From: Anaerolineales bacterium
GTDB taxonomy: Bacteria > Chloroflexota > Anaerolineae > Anaerolineales > Villigracilaceae
Reading direction: 5' to 3'
DNA: 64,000 bases
Assembly: GCA_014379595.1 (NCBI GenBank)
Contig: JACMLM010000006.1
Location: 1 to 64,000 of the forward strand
Shown here: piece after piece, positions 44,749-52,488 of the stretch
How positions within the stretch are numbered: the first letter of the stretch is position 1
Layout: every line of letters starts with the position of its first letter
The notes under the pieces: generated by a model
Database searches by the model: none
The model's input: the letters and a program-made list of their open reading frames with translations, nothing else
Told to the model about the DNA's origin: nothing
Translations under genes and position numbers: made by a program

Positions 44749-45621
44749 TTGCAAGCTGCGCTCGAACATTTAATGGCGGCGGGAGGCAAACGCGTTCGCC
44801 CTACCCTTGGCCTGCTCGTCGGAAATATGCTGGGTGCTCCCCTTGAAAAACTTATAAACCTCGGCGCAGCTGTTGAATTATTGCACACCGCAACACTTGT
44901 ACACGACGATCTCATTGATGGGTCATTGCTTCGCAGAGGCATACCTACATTAAATTCGAGCTGGTCTCCACCTGCCACGGTGTTAACTGGTGACTTTCTT
45001 TTTGCACGCGCTGCCAAGCTCGCTGCGGAAACAGACAGCCTGCCGTTGATGAAATTATTTTCTGAAACACTGGCGATCATCGTCAACGGCGAATTGACTC
45101 AACTTTTCACCTCGCACGGTCTTATTAACCGCGATAACTATTACAAACGCATTTATGCAAAGACAGCTTCCTTATTTGAAATGATTTCCCGCTCTGCGGC
45201 CATGCTCAGCCCAGCAAGTGACGAGATGATCGAGTCCATGCGTGATTTTGGATACCAGATCGGTATGGCATTTCAAATTGCAGATGACATTTTGGATTTC
45301 AACGGAGATCAATCTGCTGTTGGCAAACCTCTCGGCTCAGACTTAATGAATGGCCTGGTCACCCTTCCAGCCATTTACTACGCTGAATTAAATCCTGAAG
45401 ATGCAGATATACTATCCTTATCCAACGGCGGTTGGACCCATCACGAAAATATGTCCCGCCTCGTGGAAAAAGTCCGCTCAAGCAGTTGTACCAAGAAAGC
45501 CATGCTCGAAGCCGAGCAGCACATTGACCGTGCGCTTGTACACCTTGAATTGTTTGAACCCTGCATCGAGCGTGATGCACTGGAAAACCTCGCCAGATAT
45601 ATTGTTGATAGAAAAATATAA
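44749..45621 (+). CDS. Polyprenyl synthetase, interrupted near the 5' end by TAG
   Basis: Makes long-chain prenyl diphosphates for quinones or undecaprenyl carriers. GGKRVRP near the start, first Asp-rich motif VHDDLIDGS near residue 52, second motif ADDILDFNG near 180. From TTG 44749 there are 290 residues, slightly short at the N-terminus. The upstream 27 codons and a TAG at 44737-44739 show that the gene is longer. It could be translated by read-through, by re-initiation at this TTG, or be an early pseudogene. Both catalytic motifs are intact. Confidence 0.9.
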   Translation: MQAALEHLMAAGGKRVRPTLGLLVGNMLGAPLEKLINLGAAVELLHTATLVHDDLIDGSLLRRGIPTLNSSWSPPATVLTGDFLFARAAKLAAETDSLPLMKLFSETLAIIVNGELTQLFTSHGLINRDNYYKRIYAKTASLFEMISRSAAMLSPASDEMIESMRDFGYQIGMAFQIADDILDFNGDQSAVGKPLGSDLMNGLVTLPAIYYAELNPEDADILSLSNGGWTHHENMSRLVEKVRSSSCTKKAMLEAEQHIDRALVHLELFEPCIERDALENLARYIVDRKI

Positions 45622-45634
45622 TGATATGGAGTCT

Positions 45635-45672
45635 GTTGGCTTGCCAACGGGATTTTCAGCAGCAAGCTGCTG
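45635..45672 (+). repeat. Two tandem small hairpins
   Basis: GTTGGC/GCCAAC (45635-45640, 45643-45648) and CAGCAGC/GCTGCTG (45657-45663, 45666-45672), each with a 2-nt loop. The gap of 70 bp has no other feature. Confidence 0.6.
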
Positions 45673-45691
45673 GATTCCAAAATAACTTCCT

Positions 45692-46198
45692 ATGCCCAGT
45701 CCTAAAAAACCCTTTCGCTTAAATGTTGGCTTCATCATTCATGAGGAAATCGGTCGTCACCATGATTTCCCGTTTGAATTTGACAAGATCATCCTCGGTG
45801 ATGATTTTGAACTACGCAACTTCGAAGGTATTGTCAACATCGGCAGGACGCCGCAAGGCCTCGTCCTTCAGGCAGATTTTTCTGCAGTGACCACACTGGA
45901 TTGTGTACGGTGTTTAACTACTTTCGATTGTGGACTTAAATGGTCATTTACTGAACTATATGCCTTCGACAAACGTTCTGAAACAGAATCAGAACTCATT
46001 CTGCCAGAAGATGCACATATCGAACTGGGTGAGCTTGTGCGCGAATTCGCGCTTTTGGAAGTGCCCATCAGCCCGATCTGCAAACCAGATTGTCAGGGTC
46101 TCTGTATTGAATGCGGCCAGAATCTAAATGAAAAAGATTGCGGCCATCGTCCTGAAGAAAACGATTCGCCGTTTGCGAAGCTGAAAGACCTTCTATAA
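45692..46198 (+). CDS. DUF177 family protein (YceD-like)
   Basis: A 168-residue YceD-like protein of the ribosome/23S rRNA maturation-linked DUF177 family. The Cys pairs CVRCL (about 70-74) and CKPDCQGLCIECGQNLN (about 130-146) are the family hallmark and may bind zinc. The usual downstream partner rpmF (ribosomal protein L32) is absent; a terminator and a membrane protein gene follow. There is no clear Shine-Dalgarno before the ATG. Confidence 0.88.
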   Translation: MPSPKKPFRLNVGFIIHEEIGRHHDFPFEFDKIILGDDFELRNFEGIVNIGRTPQGLVLQADFSAVTTLDCVRCLTTFDCGLKWSFTELYAFDKRSETESELILPEDAHIELGELVREFALLEVPISPICKPDCQGLCIECGQNLNEKDCGHRPEENDSPFAKLKDLL

Positions 46199-46205
46199 AT
46201 TTTAT

Positions 46206-46237
46206 AAAATGACAGTCATAAATATGACTGTCATTTT
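46206..46237 (+). terminator. Terminator of the DUF177 gene
   Basis: AAAATGACAGTCAT (46206-46219) pairs perfectly with ATGACTGTCATTTT (46224-46237), followed by CTTATT. Confidence 0.85.
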
Positions 46238-46245
46238 CTTATTAG

Positions 46246-47445
46246 ATGAAAAAAACCACGCAAACTATACTCGGTGCTATTCTTACAATTCTGTTGATCG
46301 GGGGAATGATCTTCATGCGCGCGCGAATAAGCTACAACACCTTTGATTTTCAAAGTTCAAATTTTACCTTCTTCTGGCTCGCAGGTCGTATGGTATTGGA
46401 TGGAGAAAATCCATACGACGAGACTCAATATCTCGCGGGGCATGAGACGTACGGCATCAAATGGCAGCCTAATAAAATATTTCCCTATCCTTTACCACTT
46501 GCAATTTTTTGCATTCCGTTTGGCTTCTTTTCATTGCCAACGGCATACATCATTTGGCAGGTAATTTCACTTGTCATTGTTGCTTTCACTATTTTTATCT
46601 TATTAAATCACTGGAAGGAAGCAGCGCCGAGACGACTGCTTGTACCCATTTTTGCTTCCATGTTTTTCTTTGGGCCTTTGTATCTTTCCCTACACACAGG
46701 CTCGATTGGAGCACTTGCTGTTCTCGCAGTGCTGGCTGCGATTCTTTTATTTGAAAAAGATAAATCCATGCTGGCAGGCATAGCCCTTTCATTAACTATT
46801 CTCAAACCTCCTCAAGGTCTAACGATTTTATTACTCGCAGGAATTTGGTTGCTTGCACGACGTGATTGGAAAGCGATTTTCGGCGTGGCAATTGGCGGGC
46901 TGGCATTACTAGTTATTGGGATGATTCAAGATCCACTGTGGGTGATCAAATTTCGCGGCGCAAGCGAAGCCGTTATGGATCGGACTCTCGGAGTCCATTC
47001 AAATGTATGGGCTTTTTCATATTTAGCTTGTAAAGGTGCTTCACCTTGCTCCACGCTTCTCGGCGGGACCTTGGCTGTGATCCTGCTTGGGTTGGGCGGA
47101 TTCTACCTTTGGCGGAATCAGGCTAAAATCACAGCATGGGAGGCGTTTAATGTCATCATCCCCATTGGGTTTGTCTCCACCATCTATTTATGGGCGTATG
47201 ATCAACTTCCTTACATTATTCCTATTGTATGGATCATTGGCACACTCGTACAAAGAACAAAAAGTTATATTCACGCTTTTATCTTTTTGATCGTGCTGGA
47301 TATATTTTCTTTTTATGCGCTGGTACAGCACGCTTCAACTGATAAAGATTTATGGAGTTTGGTCACCACAATTATTGTTCTCGGAATGGTTTTAGGACTG
47401 ATGTATCTGAATCAGAAAAAACCTTTAGACAAACCGATGTTATAA
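46246..47445 (+). CDS. GT87-family (DUF2029) membrane glycosyltransferase-like protein
   Basis: A 399-residue protein with about ten membrane helices. The early loop SSNFTFFWLAGRMVLDGENPYDETQY with acidic residues and the Trp/Pro pattern (IKWQPNKIFPYPLPLAIFCIP) matches the polyprenol-phosphate-mannose-dependent GT87 group (DUF2029). It probably adds a sugar to an envelope glycolipid or polymer on the outer face. Substrate not known. It starts 9 nt after a terminator and is convergent with the receiver-ATPase gene. Confidence 0.82.
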   Translation: MKKTTQTILGAILTILLIGGMIFMRARISYNTFDFQSSNFTFFWLAGRMVLDGENPYDETQYLAGHETYGIKWQPNKIFPYPLPLAIFCIPFGFFSLPTAYIIWQVISLVIVAFTIFILLNHWKEAAPRRLLVPIFASMFFFGPLYLSLHTGSIGALAVLAVLAAILLFEKDKSMLAGIALSLTILKPPQGLTILLLAGIWLLARRDWKAIFGVAIGGLALLVIGMIQDPLWVIKFRGASEAVMDRTLGVHSNVWAFSYLACKGASPCSTLLGGTLAVILLGLGGFYLWRNQAKITAWEAFNVIIPIGFVSTIYLWAYDQLPYIIPIVWIIGTLVQRTKSYIHAFIFLIVLDIFSFYALVQHASTDKDLWSLVTTIIVLGMVLGLMYLNQKKPLDKPML

Positions 47446-47480
47446 AAAACATCCTGCTAAATTTAGCAGGATGTTTTTAT
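47446..47480. terminator. Bidirectional intrinsic terminator
   Basis: AAAACATCCTGCTAA (47446-47460) and TTAGCAGGATGTTTT (47463-47477) are perfect inverted arms with flanking A and T runs, between convergent genes. Confidence 0.93.
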
Positions 47481-47481
47481 A

Positions 47482-48696
47482 TTATTTCTTCCTTTTCTGA
47501 TAACGGTTATAAACTCGCTGCCAGGCTTCAGTGGGTTTTTCGGGCTTGGATTTTTTATGATTTTCCTTACTTATGAAGAAAGCAAAATCTTCAAGCAAAG
47601 CAGAGATCGCTTCTTGAGGTTTATGGAACACTGGAGGCTGTCCAAAATTAATTGCTTCGACAAATACATCTGGAACATGAGGGACGGTTACGATGGAAGT
47701 TAATCCTAGAGCAGCTTCGATCTTATCCTTTGGCAAACCTGAACGAGGAAATGTAGCGTTGATCAGCAGTTTTATTCTTTCAGGTGGATAACCAAGTTTG
47801 GAGTATGTATCCATTGCAGCAGCGGCAGCACGCACAGACGCCATATCAGGAGTTGCGACCATCAATATCATATCCGCGACATCAAGTGCTTGAATTGCAA
47901 CATCGCTGAAATCATGGGGCAGATCCGCCACGATGTAGTCATAACGAGTCTTGAGCAAATTCAAAGCAGTAGAAAGTGTTTCATTTCGCAGGGCTTCCCC
48001 TTCAGCTGGGAATGTGGGAGCAGCGATGAAAGCCAGTCCACTTTCGTGCATACTGATCACTGAGTGGAGCGCATCCATGTCAAATTCACCAGCACCGAAG
48101 CGAGCTACGTCAGCCCAGGTACGACGAAGGTTCATATTGAGCATTAATGCAACCTGCCCAGCTGTCATGGTCATATCAAGAAGAATAGTCCCACCCCATA
48201 ATGAGGCGAGAGATATTCCAAGATTAACTGACAAACTGGAACTACCTGTTCCCCCGCGTAAACTATGAAGCGCGATCATCCGCCCTTTTTCCGCTGTAGG
48301 CTGGCTTGGGAGAGACGCCTGTGCTGTTTCCACACGCCTCAATAAAGCGGTGATCCGTGCAGCGAGTTCAGCGGCTTCAAAAGGCTTGCTCAGGTAATCA
48401 TCTGCACCTGCTTCAAAAGCTTTAAGTTTATCCTGCAAGCCAGATTGGGCAGTAAGTACGAGAATCGGAGTACCTGCAAACTGCGGGTCGCGCCGCAATT
48501 GACGAGTCACTTCATAACCATTGATATCCGGCATCATTACGTCTGTTATTACAACATCAGGCTTTAGTGTACGTGCCTGGGCAATTCCACTGGTGCCATC
48601 CTCAGCAAAACTGATCTGACATCCCAGCGGCTGCAAGGCATGGTTCACAAGCTGATGATTCATGGGTTCATCGTCAATATACAAAACACGTGTCAT
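47482..48696 (-). CDS. Receiver plus CpaE/MinD-like ATPase domain protein
   Basis: A 404-residue protein. Residues 1-118 are a receiver with phosphoacceptor Asp in VVITDVMMPDINGYEV and Lys in YLSKPFEAAEL. Residues about 137-370 are a ParA/MinD-type ATPase related to CpaE, the pilus assembly localisation protein (LLDMTMTAGQVALMLN, YDYIVADLPH, DMILMVATPDMASVRAA). The P-loop reads RGGTGSSS where active members have KGGxGKT, so it probably cannot bind or hydrolyse ATP normally. The tail is Lys-rich. It overlaps the upstream hybrid kinase stop by 4 nt, so it is its likely output. Confidence 0.88.
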   Translation of the reverse strand: MTRVLYIDDEPMNHQLVNHALQPLGCQISFAEDGTSGIAQARTLKPDVVITDVMMPDINGYEVTRQLRRDPQFAGTPILVLTAQSGLQDKLKAFEAGADDYLSKPFEAAELAARITALLRRVETAQASLPSQPTAEKGRMIALHSLRGGTGSSSLSVNLGISLASLWGGTILLDMTMTAGQVALMLNMNLRRTWADVARFGAGEFDMDALHSVISMHESGLAFIAAPTFPAEGEALRNETLSTALNLLKTRYDYIVADLPHDFSDVAIQALDVADMILMVATPDMASVRAAAAAMDTYSKLGYPPERIKLLINATFPRSGLPKDKIEAALGLTSIVTVPHVPDVFVEAINFGQPPVFHKPQEAISALLEDFAFFISKENHKKSKPEKPTEAWQRVYNRYQKRKK

Positions 48697-51600
48697 GGCT
48701 GCTCCGATTTAATTGATAGTCGAGAAATATATTCCTGCAAACGTATGGATTCTTTTTCAATCTGTTCCACGAGCACTGAGGCATTTTCTAAATTTTCATC
48801 ACGACCACATGCTTCGAGCTTAATGGCAAGGTTAGATAATGGATCAGCGTTAAAGTTCATGGATAACCCTTTAAGGTTATGTGCCAGCCTGCCGAGTGTA
48901 TTAATATCTCCTGCAGCCAGCGCAGATTTTATCTCTTTCATGCGATCAGGCAAATGCTCTTTGAATTCCTGGCACATTTCCATCATAAAAGATCGATCTC
49001 CGCTAAAGCGAAATAACGCGGCATCGAGGTCGGCGGGTAATTTTTCAGCCAGGGCGTCTATTTGAAAAGCTGAAGCGGGCTCAGGCACCGTAGACGAAGC
49101 GGGAGCGAGATGTGCGGTTTCTCCAAACCAGTCACCGCCCAAATCTGCATTGAAAATTTCGAGTCCGCCGGCGGAATAATCCTGCGTGACCTCGACGTTA
49201 GATTCTTTTTCAGCGACGGAATCCTGAGTCCAGCGATCAATCGCATTAAACAATGCTCGCGGCTCAAGCGGCTTGGTGACGTAATCATCCATGCCTGCAT
49301 CAAGACAGCGCTCGCGATCACCTGGCATGGCATGTGCGGTCATGGCAATGATCGGAGTGTGCTGACCATTGTTTTGTTCCCATGCACGGATCTGTCGAGT
49401 GGCTTCCAAACCATCCATCTCAGGCATTTGAACATCCATAAGCACAGCGCTGTAATGATCAGTTTGTACTTTATGGAGCGCTTGCGCGCCTGTCTCAACT
49501 GCATCTACTGAGTAGCCTGCTTTTTGTAACAAGATCAGCGCGAGTTTTTGATTGATGGGGTTATCTTCTGCCAATAAAAGGCGCAGGTTCAGTTTTCTTT
49601 GTTCTGAAAGTACATGGCGTGTAATAAGAGGCGGCGCCTGATCTTCCTTGGTTGCAAGTACAGCGATGACTGCATCAAATAGCATTTGTTGTTTTACCGG
49701 CTTTAGTAAATAACCGGAACAGCCAAGGGCTTCCAGGCGGACAGCATCACCGCGTTGTCCCATGGAGGTGAGAACAAGCACCTTCACTTCTTTGACAGCA
49801 GGATCACTCTTGATGGCCCGGGCAGTTTGTTCACCGTCCATGCCTGGCATTTGCATATCAAGCAGGACGACGTGATATGGATCGCCGGCGCGATGCGCGT
49901 TACGCAAAGTCTCGAGACCTTTCGCACCACTGGAGACAGCATCTACGCGAGAACCAAGCGCTTGCACATTTTTTGTAAGCACCATGCGATTGGTCTGGTT
50001 ATCATCTATAACAAGGACGCGTGCCTGAGTGAGATTTACAGGGCCAAGCGTGAGCGGGCCAGTAACACGGCGTTTTTCAAGAGGCTGTTTATGAAATTTA
50101 ACTTCGAACCAAAAGGTAGTTCCAATTCCAGGCTTACTGTTAAGGCCGATCTTGCCTCCCATGATCTCAACCAATTGCTTTGAGATCGTAAGACCAAGTC
50201 CGGTTCCGCCGTATGTACGCGTGGTGGAACCATCCGCTTGTGTGAATCGGTCAAACACAGCTGCCTGGCGTTCGTATGGAATTCCAATGCCGGTATCCTG
50301 CACAGAGAATCGGATGATGACATGATCATCCATATCTTCGACCGGCTCTGCTCGGATGACGATCTCACCTTGATGAGTGAACTTGATGGCGTTGCCAACG
50401 AGGTTGACCAGAATCTGTCTTAAGCGGCCAGGGTCGCCCCGTAAATGAGAATTCAACTCCGGGTCAATCAGACATGCCATTTCAAGTCCCTTATCTTGAG
50501 CACGTTTAGCCAGTGTATAGGCCACATCTTCAACTGCATTACGCAAGCTGAAATCAATTGTTTCAATGTCGAGCCTGCCTGCTTCGATTTTTGAGAAATC
50601 AAGAATATCATTAAGCAAAGATAGGAGCGCCTCCGCACTGTGGAGAGATGTTTGCAAATAATCATTTTGTTCAGGAGTGAGCTGTGTATCAAGCGCCAAC
50701 TCGAGCATGCCCATTACACCATTCATCGGCGTGCGTATCTCATGACTCATGTTGGCAAGGAATTCACTCTTGGCTCGGTTGGCTTCCTCGGCTTCCTGAC
50801 GGGCGCGAACGATCTCCGAGATATCGTGATACATGGCAAATGCGCCTGTTCTTTTTCCATCAATCACGACAGGCACACCAAAGATCTCAACATCCACCGA
50901 TGAACCATCTTTACGTTGACGCTTTCCAACTGCATGAACTGCGGTATTCATTACATCTTGTGTATAACCTGCAGCTTCGTCACGGGTTTGCTGATTCGTA
51001 ATGAGCGTATCAAGATTCAAGCCCAAAATCTCATCATTACCAAACCCATATAATTGTTCAAACGCAGGGTTGCTGGAAACTATATTCTGATCATTATCCA
51101 GCACGACAATCGCAACAGGACTATTAACTGTTAGTGATTCGAAGTATTGCTTCTCATGAGCCAATTCCGCAGTGATCCGTTGACGTTCAGTGATATCTCG
51201 GTCAATTCCGATGATCAGTTCGCGCTCTCCAACCATGATAAGCGACGTTGAAACATCAACGGGAAATATAAAACCGTCTTTTCGTCGATGATGAGTTTCA
51301 ATTTTAATATTCCCGGCATCACGCAATTTTTTGAGATACGCATCTCGCTCTGCCTGCGTGCCAGATGTGACATTTAATATATCAATGGAATGGCCGATCA
51401 ATTCTTCACGGCTATAGTCGTTCATCAGGCAGGCGGCCTCATTGCAATCAATGATCGGCCAGGAGACTTTGGGATCATGAGGGTCGATAAGCACGACGGC
51501 ATCAGGAGAGCGGTCAAACAAGGCACGAAATAAGATTTCGCTTTGTTCCACCTCAGCCTCAGCTTGCTTACGGTAGGTTATATCGTGCAAAATATAAAGT

Positions 51601-52130
51601 TTACGTTCAAACTGCTTTTCAAGCTGGATCGGGTAGATCGATACGGCATAAACCCGCCCGAGCCACAAATATTCGTTTGAAGAATTTTGTATACTGGGTA
51701 CGCCTTCCATGCCTGCTATATCAAATATTGGCTGACCAATTACTTTATAAAAGGAAGTATTTAATTTATCAACAAACGCGTGATTACAACGAATAATACG
51801 GCTGTCTTTATCAAGAATGAAAATCGGATCCTGAAGTGCGTCAAATGTAGTTTCCCATTCCCTTTTGCTTTGCGATATCAAATTAAACAGGCTGTATTGC
51901 GAGCCCGCCAGACCTGCCAAAATCCCGAAAACAAATGGGGCGAGGTCAAGAAGAAAGAAAACAAGATGATTTCTATGCAGGTTAAGATATGACTCAACTG
52001 TAAATGGTAGATGGTCTGAAGTTAATTCGATCCAGGCCCCTAACCATAAAAGTAGTATTCCCCCGAGAAAGCCAATAATGGCAAAACGAACAACTGTACG
52101 GTCTTTTAGCAAAATCACGGACACCTCCAT
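48693..52130 (-). CDS. Hybrid sensor histidine kinase with two receivers and HPt
   Basis: A 1145-residue phosphorelay protein. Two membrane helices (about 12-34 and 51-74), three PAS domains (about 90-190, 200-320, 325-440), HisKA with His in ANMSHEIRTPMNG near 463, HATPase (about 570-690, GTGLGLTIS), two receivers (Asp in VVLLDMQMPGMDG near 765 and AVLMDVQMPEMDG near 905), and a C-terminal HPt (LGRLAHNLKGLSMNF). Signal enters through PAS sensors, and phosphate passes to the HPt. It overlaps the receiver-ATPase gene, its probable target. AGGTGTC-like leader; monocistronic promoter not defined. Confidence 0.95.
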   Translation of the reverse strand: MEVSVILLKDRTVVRFAIIGFLGGILLLWLGAWIELTSDHLPFTVESYLNLHRNHLVFFLLDLAPFVFGILAGLAGSQYSLFNLISQSKREWETTFDALQDPIFILDKDSRIIRCNHAFVDKLNTSFYKVIGQPIFDIAGMEGVPSIQNSSNEYLWLGRVYAVSIYPIQLEKQFERKLYILHDITYRKQAEAEVEQSEILFRALFDRSPDAVVLIDPHDPKVSWPIIDCNEAACLMNDYSREELIGHSIDILNVTSGTQAERDAYLKKLRDAGNIKIETHHRRKDGFIFPVDVSTSLIMVGERELIIGIDRDITERQRITAELAHEKQYFESLTVNSPVAIVVLDNDQNIVSSNPAFEQLYGFGNDEILGLNLDTLITNQQTRDEAAGYTQDVMNTAVHAVGKRQRKDGSSVDVEIFGVPVVIDGKRTGAFAMYHDISEIVRARQEAEEANRAKSEFLANMSHEIRTPMNGVMGMLELALDTQLTPEQNDYLQTSLHSAEALLSLLNDILDFSKIEAGRLDIETIDFSLRNAVEDVAYTLAKRAQDKGLEMACLIDPELNSHLRGDPGRLRQILVNLVGNAIKFTHQGEIVIRAEPVEDMDDHVIIRFSVQDTGIGIPYERQAAVFDRFTQADGSTTRTYGGTGLGLTISKQLVEIMGGKIGLNSKPGIGTTFWFEVKFHKQPLEKRRVTGPLTLGPVNLTQARVLVIDDNQTNRMVLTKNVQALGSRVDAVSSGAKGLETLRNAHRAGDPYHVVLLDMQMPGMDGEQTARAIKSDPAVKEVKVLVLTSMGQRGDAVRLEALGCSGYLLKPVKQQMLFDAVIAVLATKEDQAPPLITRHVLSEQRKLNLRLLLAEDNPINQKLALILLQKAGYSVDAVETGAQALHKVQTDHYSAVLMDVQMPEMDGLEATRQIRAWEQNNGQHTPIIAMTAHAMPGDRERCLDAGMDDYVTKPLEPRALFNAIDRWTQDSVAEKESNVEVTQDYSAGGLEIFNADLGGDWFGETAHLAPASSTVPEPASAFQIDALAEKLPADLDAALFRFSGDRSFMMEMCQEFKEHLPDRMKEIKSALAAGDINTLGRLAHNLKGLSMNFNADPLSNLAIKLEACGRDENLENASVLVEQIEKESIRLQEYISRLSIKSEQP

Positions 52131-52247
52131 TACATAAAGAAATGGATTGCCACATCTTTATAGTTTTAGCATAGCAGTAAAATTATTATTTCAGAAGTAG
52201 GGTTTACCCGTATTGCCAGCGTTTTACATTTCATAAAATTGTTCTAC

Positions 52248-52276
52248 TTGCCAGACGCCAAAGGACATAGTAAACT
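52248..52276 (+). promoter_or_regulatory. Promoter of the metG leader
   Basis: TTGCCA (52248-52253), an exact 17-nt spacer, and TAAACT (52271-52276). The -10 ends 7 nt before the ATG at 52284, so transcription would begin at or next to that ATG and the leader peptide would be leaderless. The 358-bp gap 52131-52488 also contains the peptide, attenuator and a palindrome; the first 115 bp show nothing. Confidence 0.6.
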
Positions 52277-52283
52277 TGGCCTT

Positions 52284-52379
52284 ATGAAATTCAGATCTGC
52301 TTACCCAATGGTGACAATTACCATGGCCATGCGAATGCAAATGGAGATGTTTAACTGCGCCAAGTGGAAAGCACGTTAG
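52284..52379 (+). CDS. Methionine-rich leader peptide of metG
   Basis: A 31-codon ORF (ATG 52284 to TAG 52377-52379). Seven codons are Met: residues 1, 9, 14, 16, 18, 20 and 22, with the run MAMRMQMEM at 14-22. It ends 109 nt before metG. There is no Shine-Dalgarno, but the promoter position predicts a leaderless start. When charged initiator/elongator tRNA-Met is scarce the ribosome should stall in the Met run, while full translation takes the ribosome over the 5' antiterminator arm (52362-52377), which includes the stop codon. No protein function of its own is expected. Confidence 0.72.
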   Translation: MKFRSAYPMVTITMAMRMQMEMFNCAKWKAR

Positions 52380-52430
52380 GTTTACATACCTGAATGAAAA
52401 CGAGCTGTCCATTTTACGGACAGCTTTTTT
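52362..52430 (+). promoter_or_regulatory. Transcription attenuator of metG (antiterminator and terminator)
   Basis: Terminator: AGCTGTCC (52403-52410), loop ATTTTAC, GGACAGCT (52418-52425), then T-run to 52430. Antiterminator: 52362-52377 (AAGTGGAAAGCACGTT) pairs with 52399-52414 (AACGAGCTGTCCATTT) through 14 pairs in 7+3+4 blocks with two single mismatches and one G-U. The antiterminator uses the whole 5' arm of the terminator, so the two are mutually exclusive. The peptide's stop codon begins at the last base of the antiterminator arm. Confidence 0.72.
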
Positions 52431-52445
52431 GTTTGTAAATTTTCC

Positions 52446-52473
52446 GTAGGTGCGGACGGCCGTCCGCACCTAC
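52446..52473. repeat. Perfect 28-nt GC-rich palindrome
   Basis: The arms GTAGGTGCGGACGG and CCGTCCGCACCTAC meet at 52459/52460 without a loop. The sequence lies just upstream of metG's ribosome-binding site (GGAG). It could be a dispersed repeat or a regulatory dimer site; similar GC-rich palindromes occur near 37844. Confidence 0.85.
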
Positions 52474-52488
52474 ATCACGGAGTTCACA

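Noticed and set aside
52224-52469. A His-rich reading frame on the minus strand (HLHLHSHGHG), which might suggest a histidine leader.
   Set aside because: It is the complement of the Met codons. The gene downstream on that strand is a histidine kinase, not a histidine biosynthesis gene, and there is no terminator in a suitable place on that strand. The plus-strand arrangement with metG fits better.
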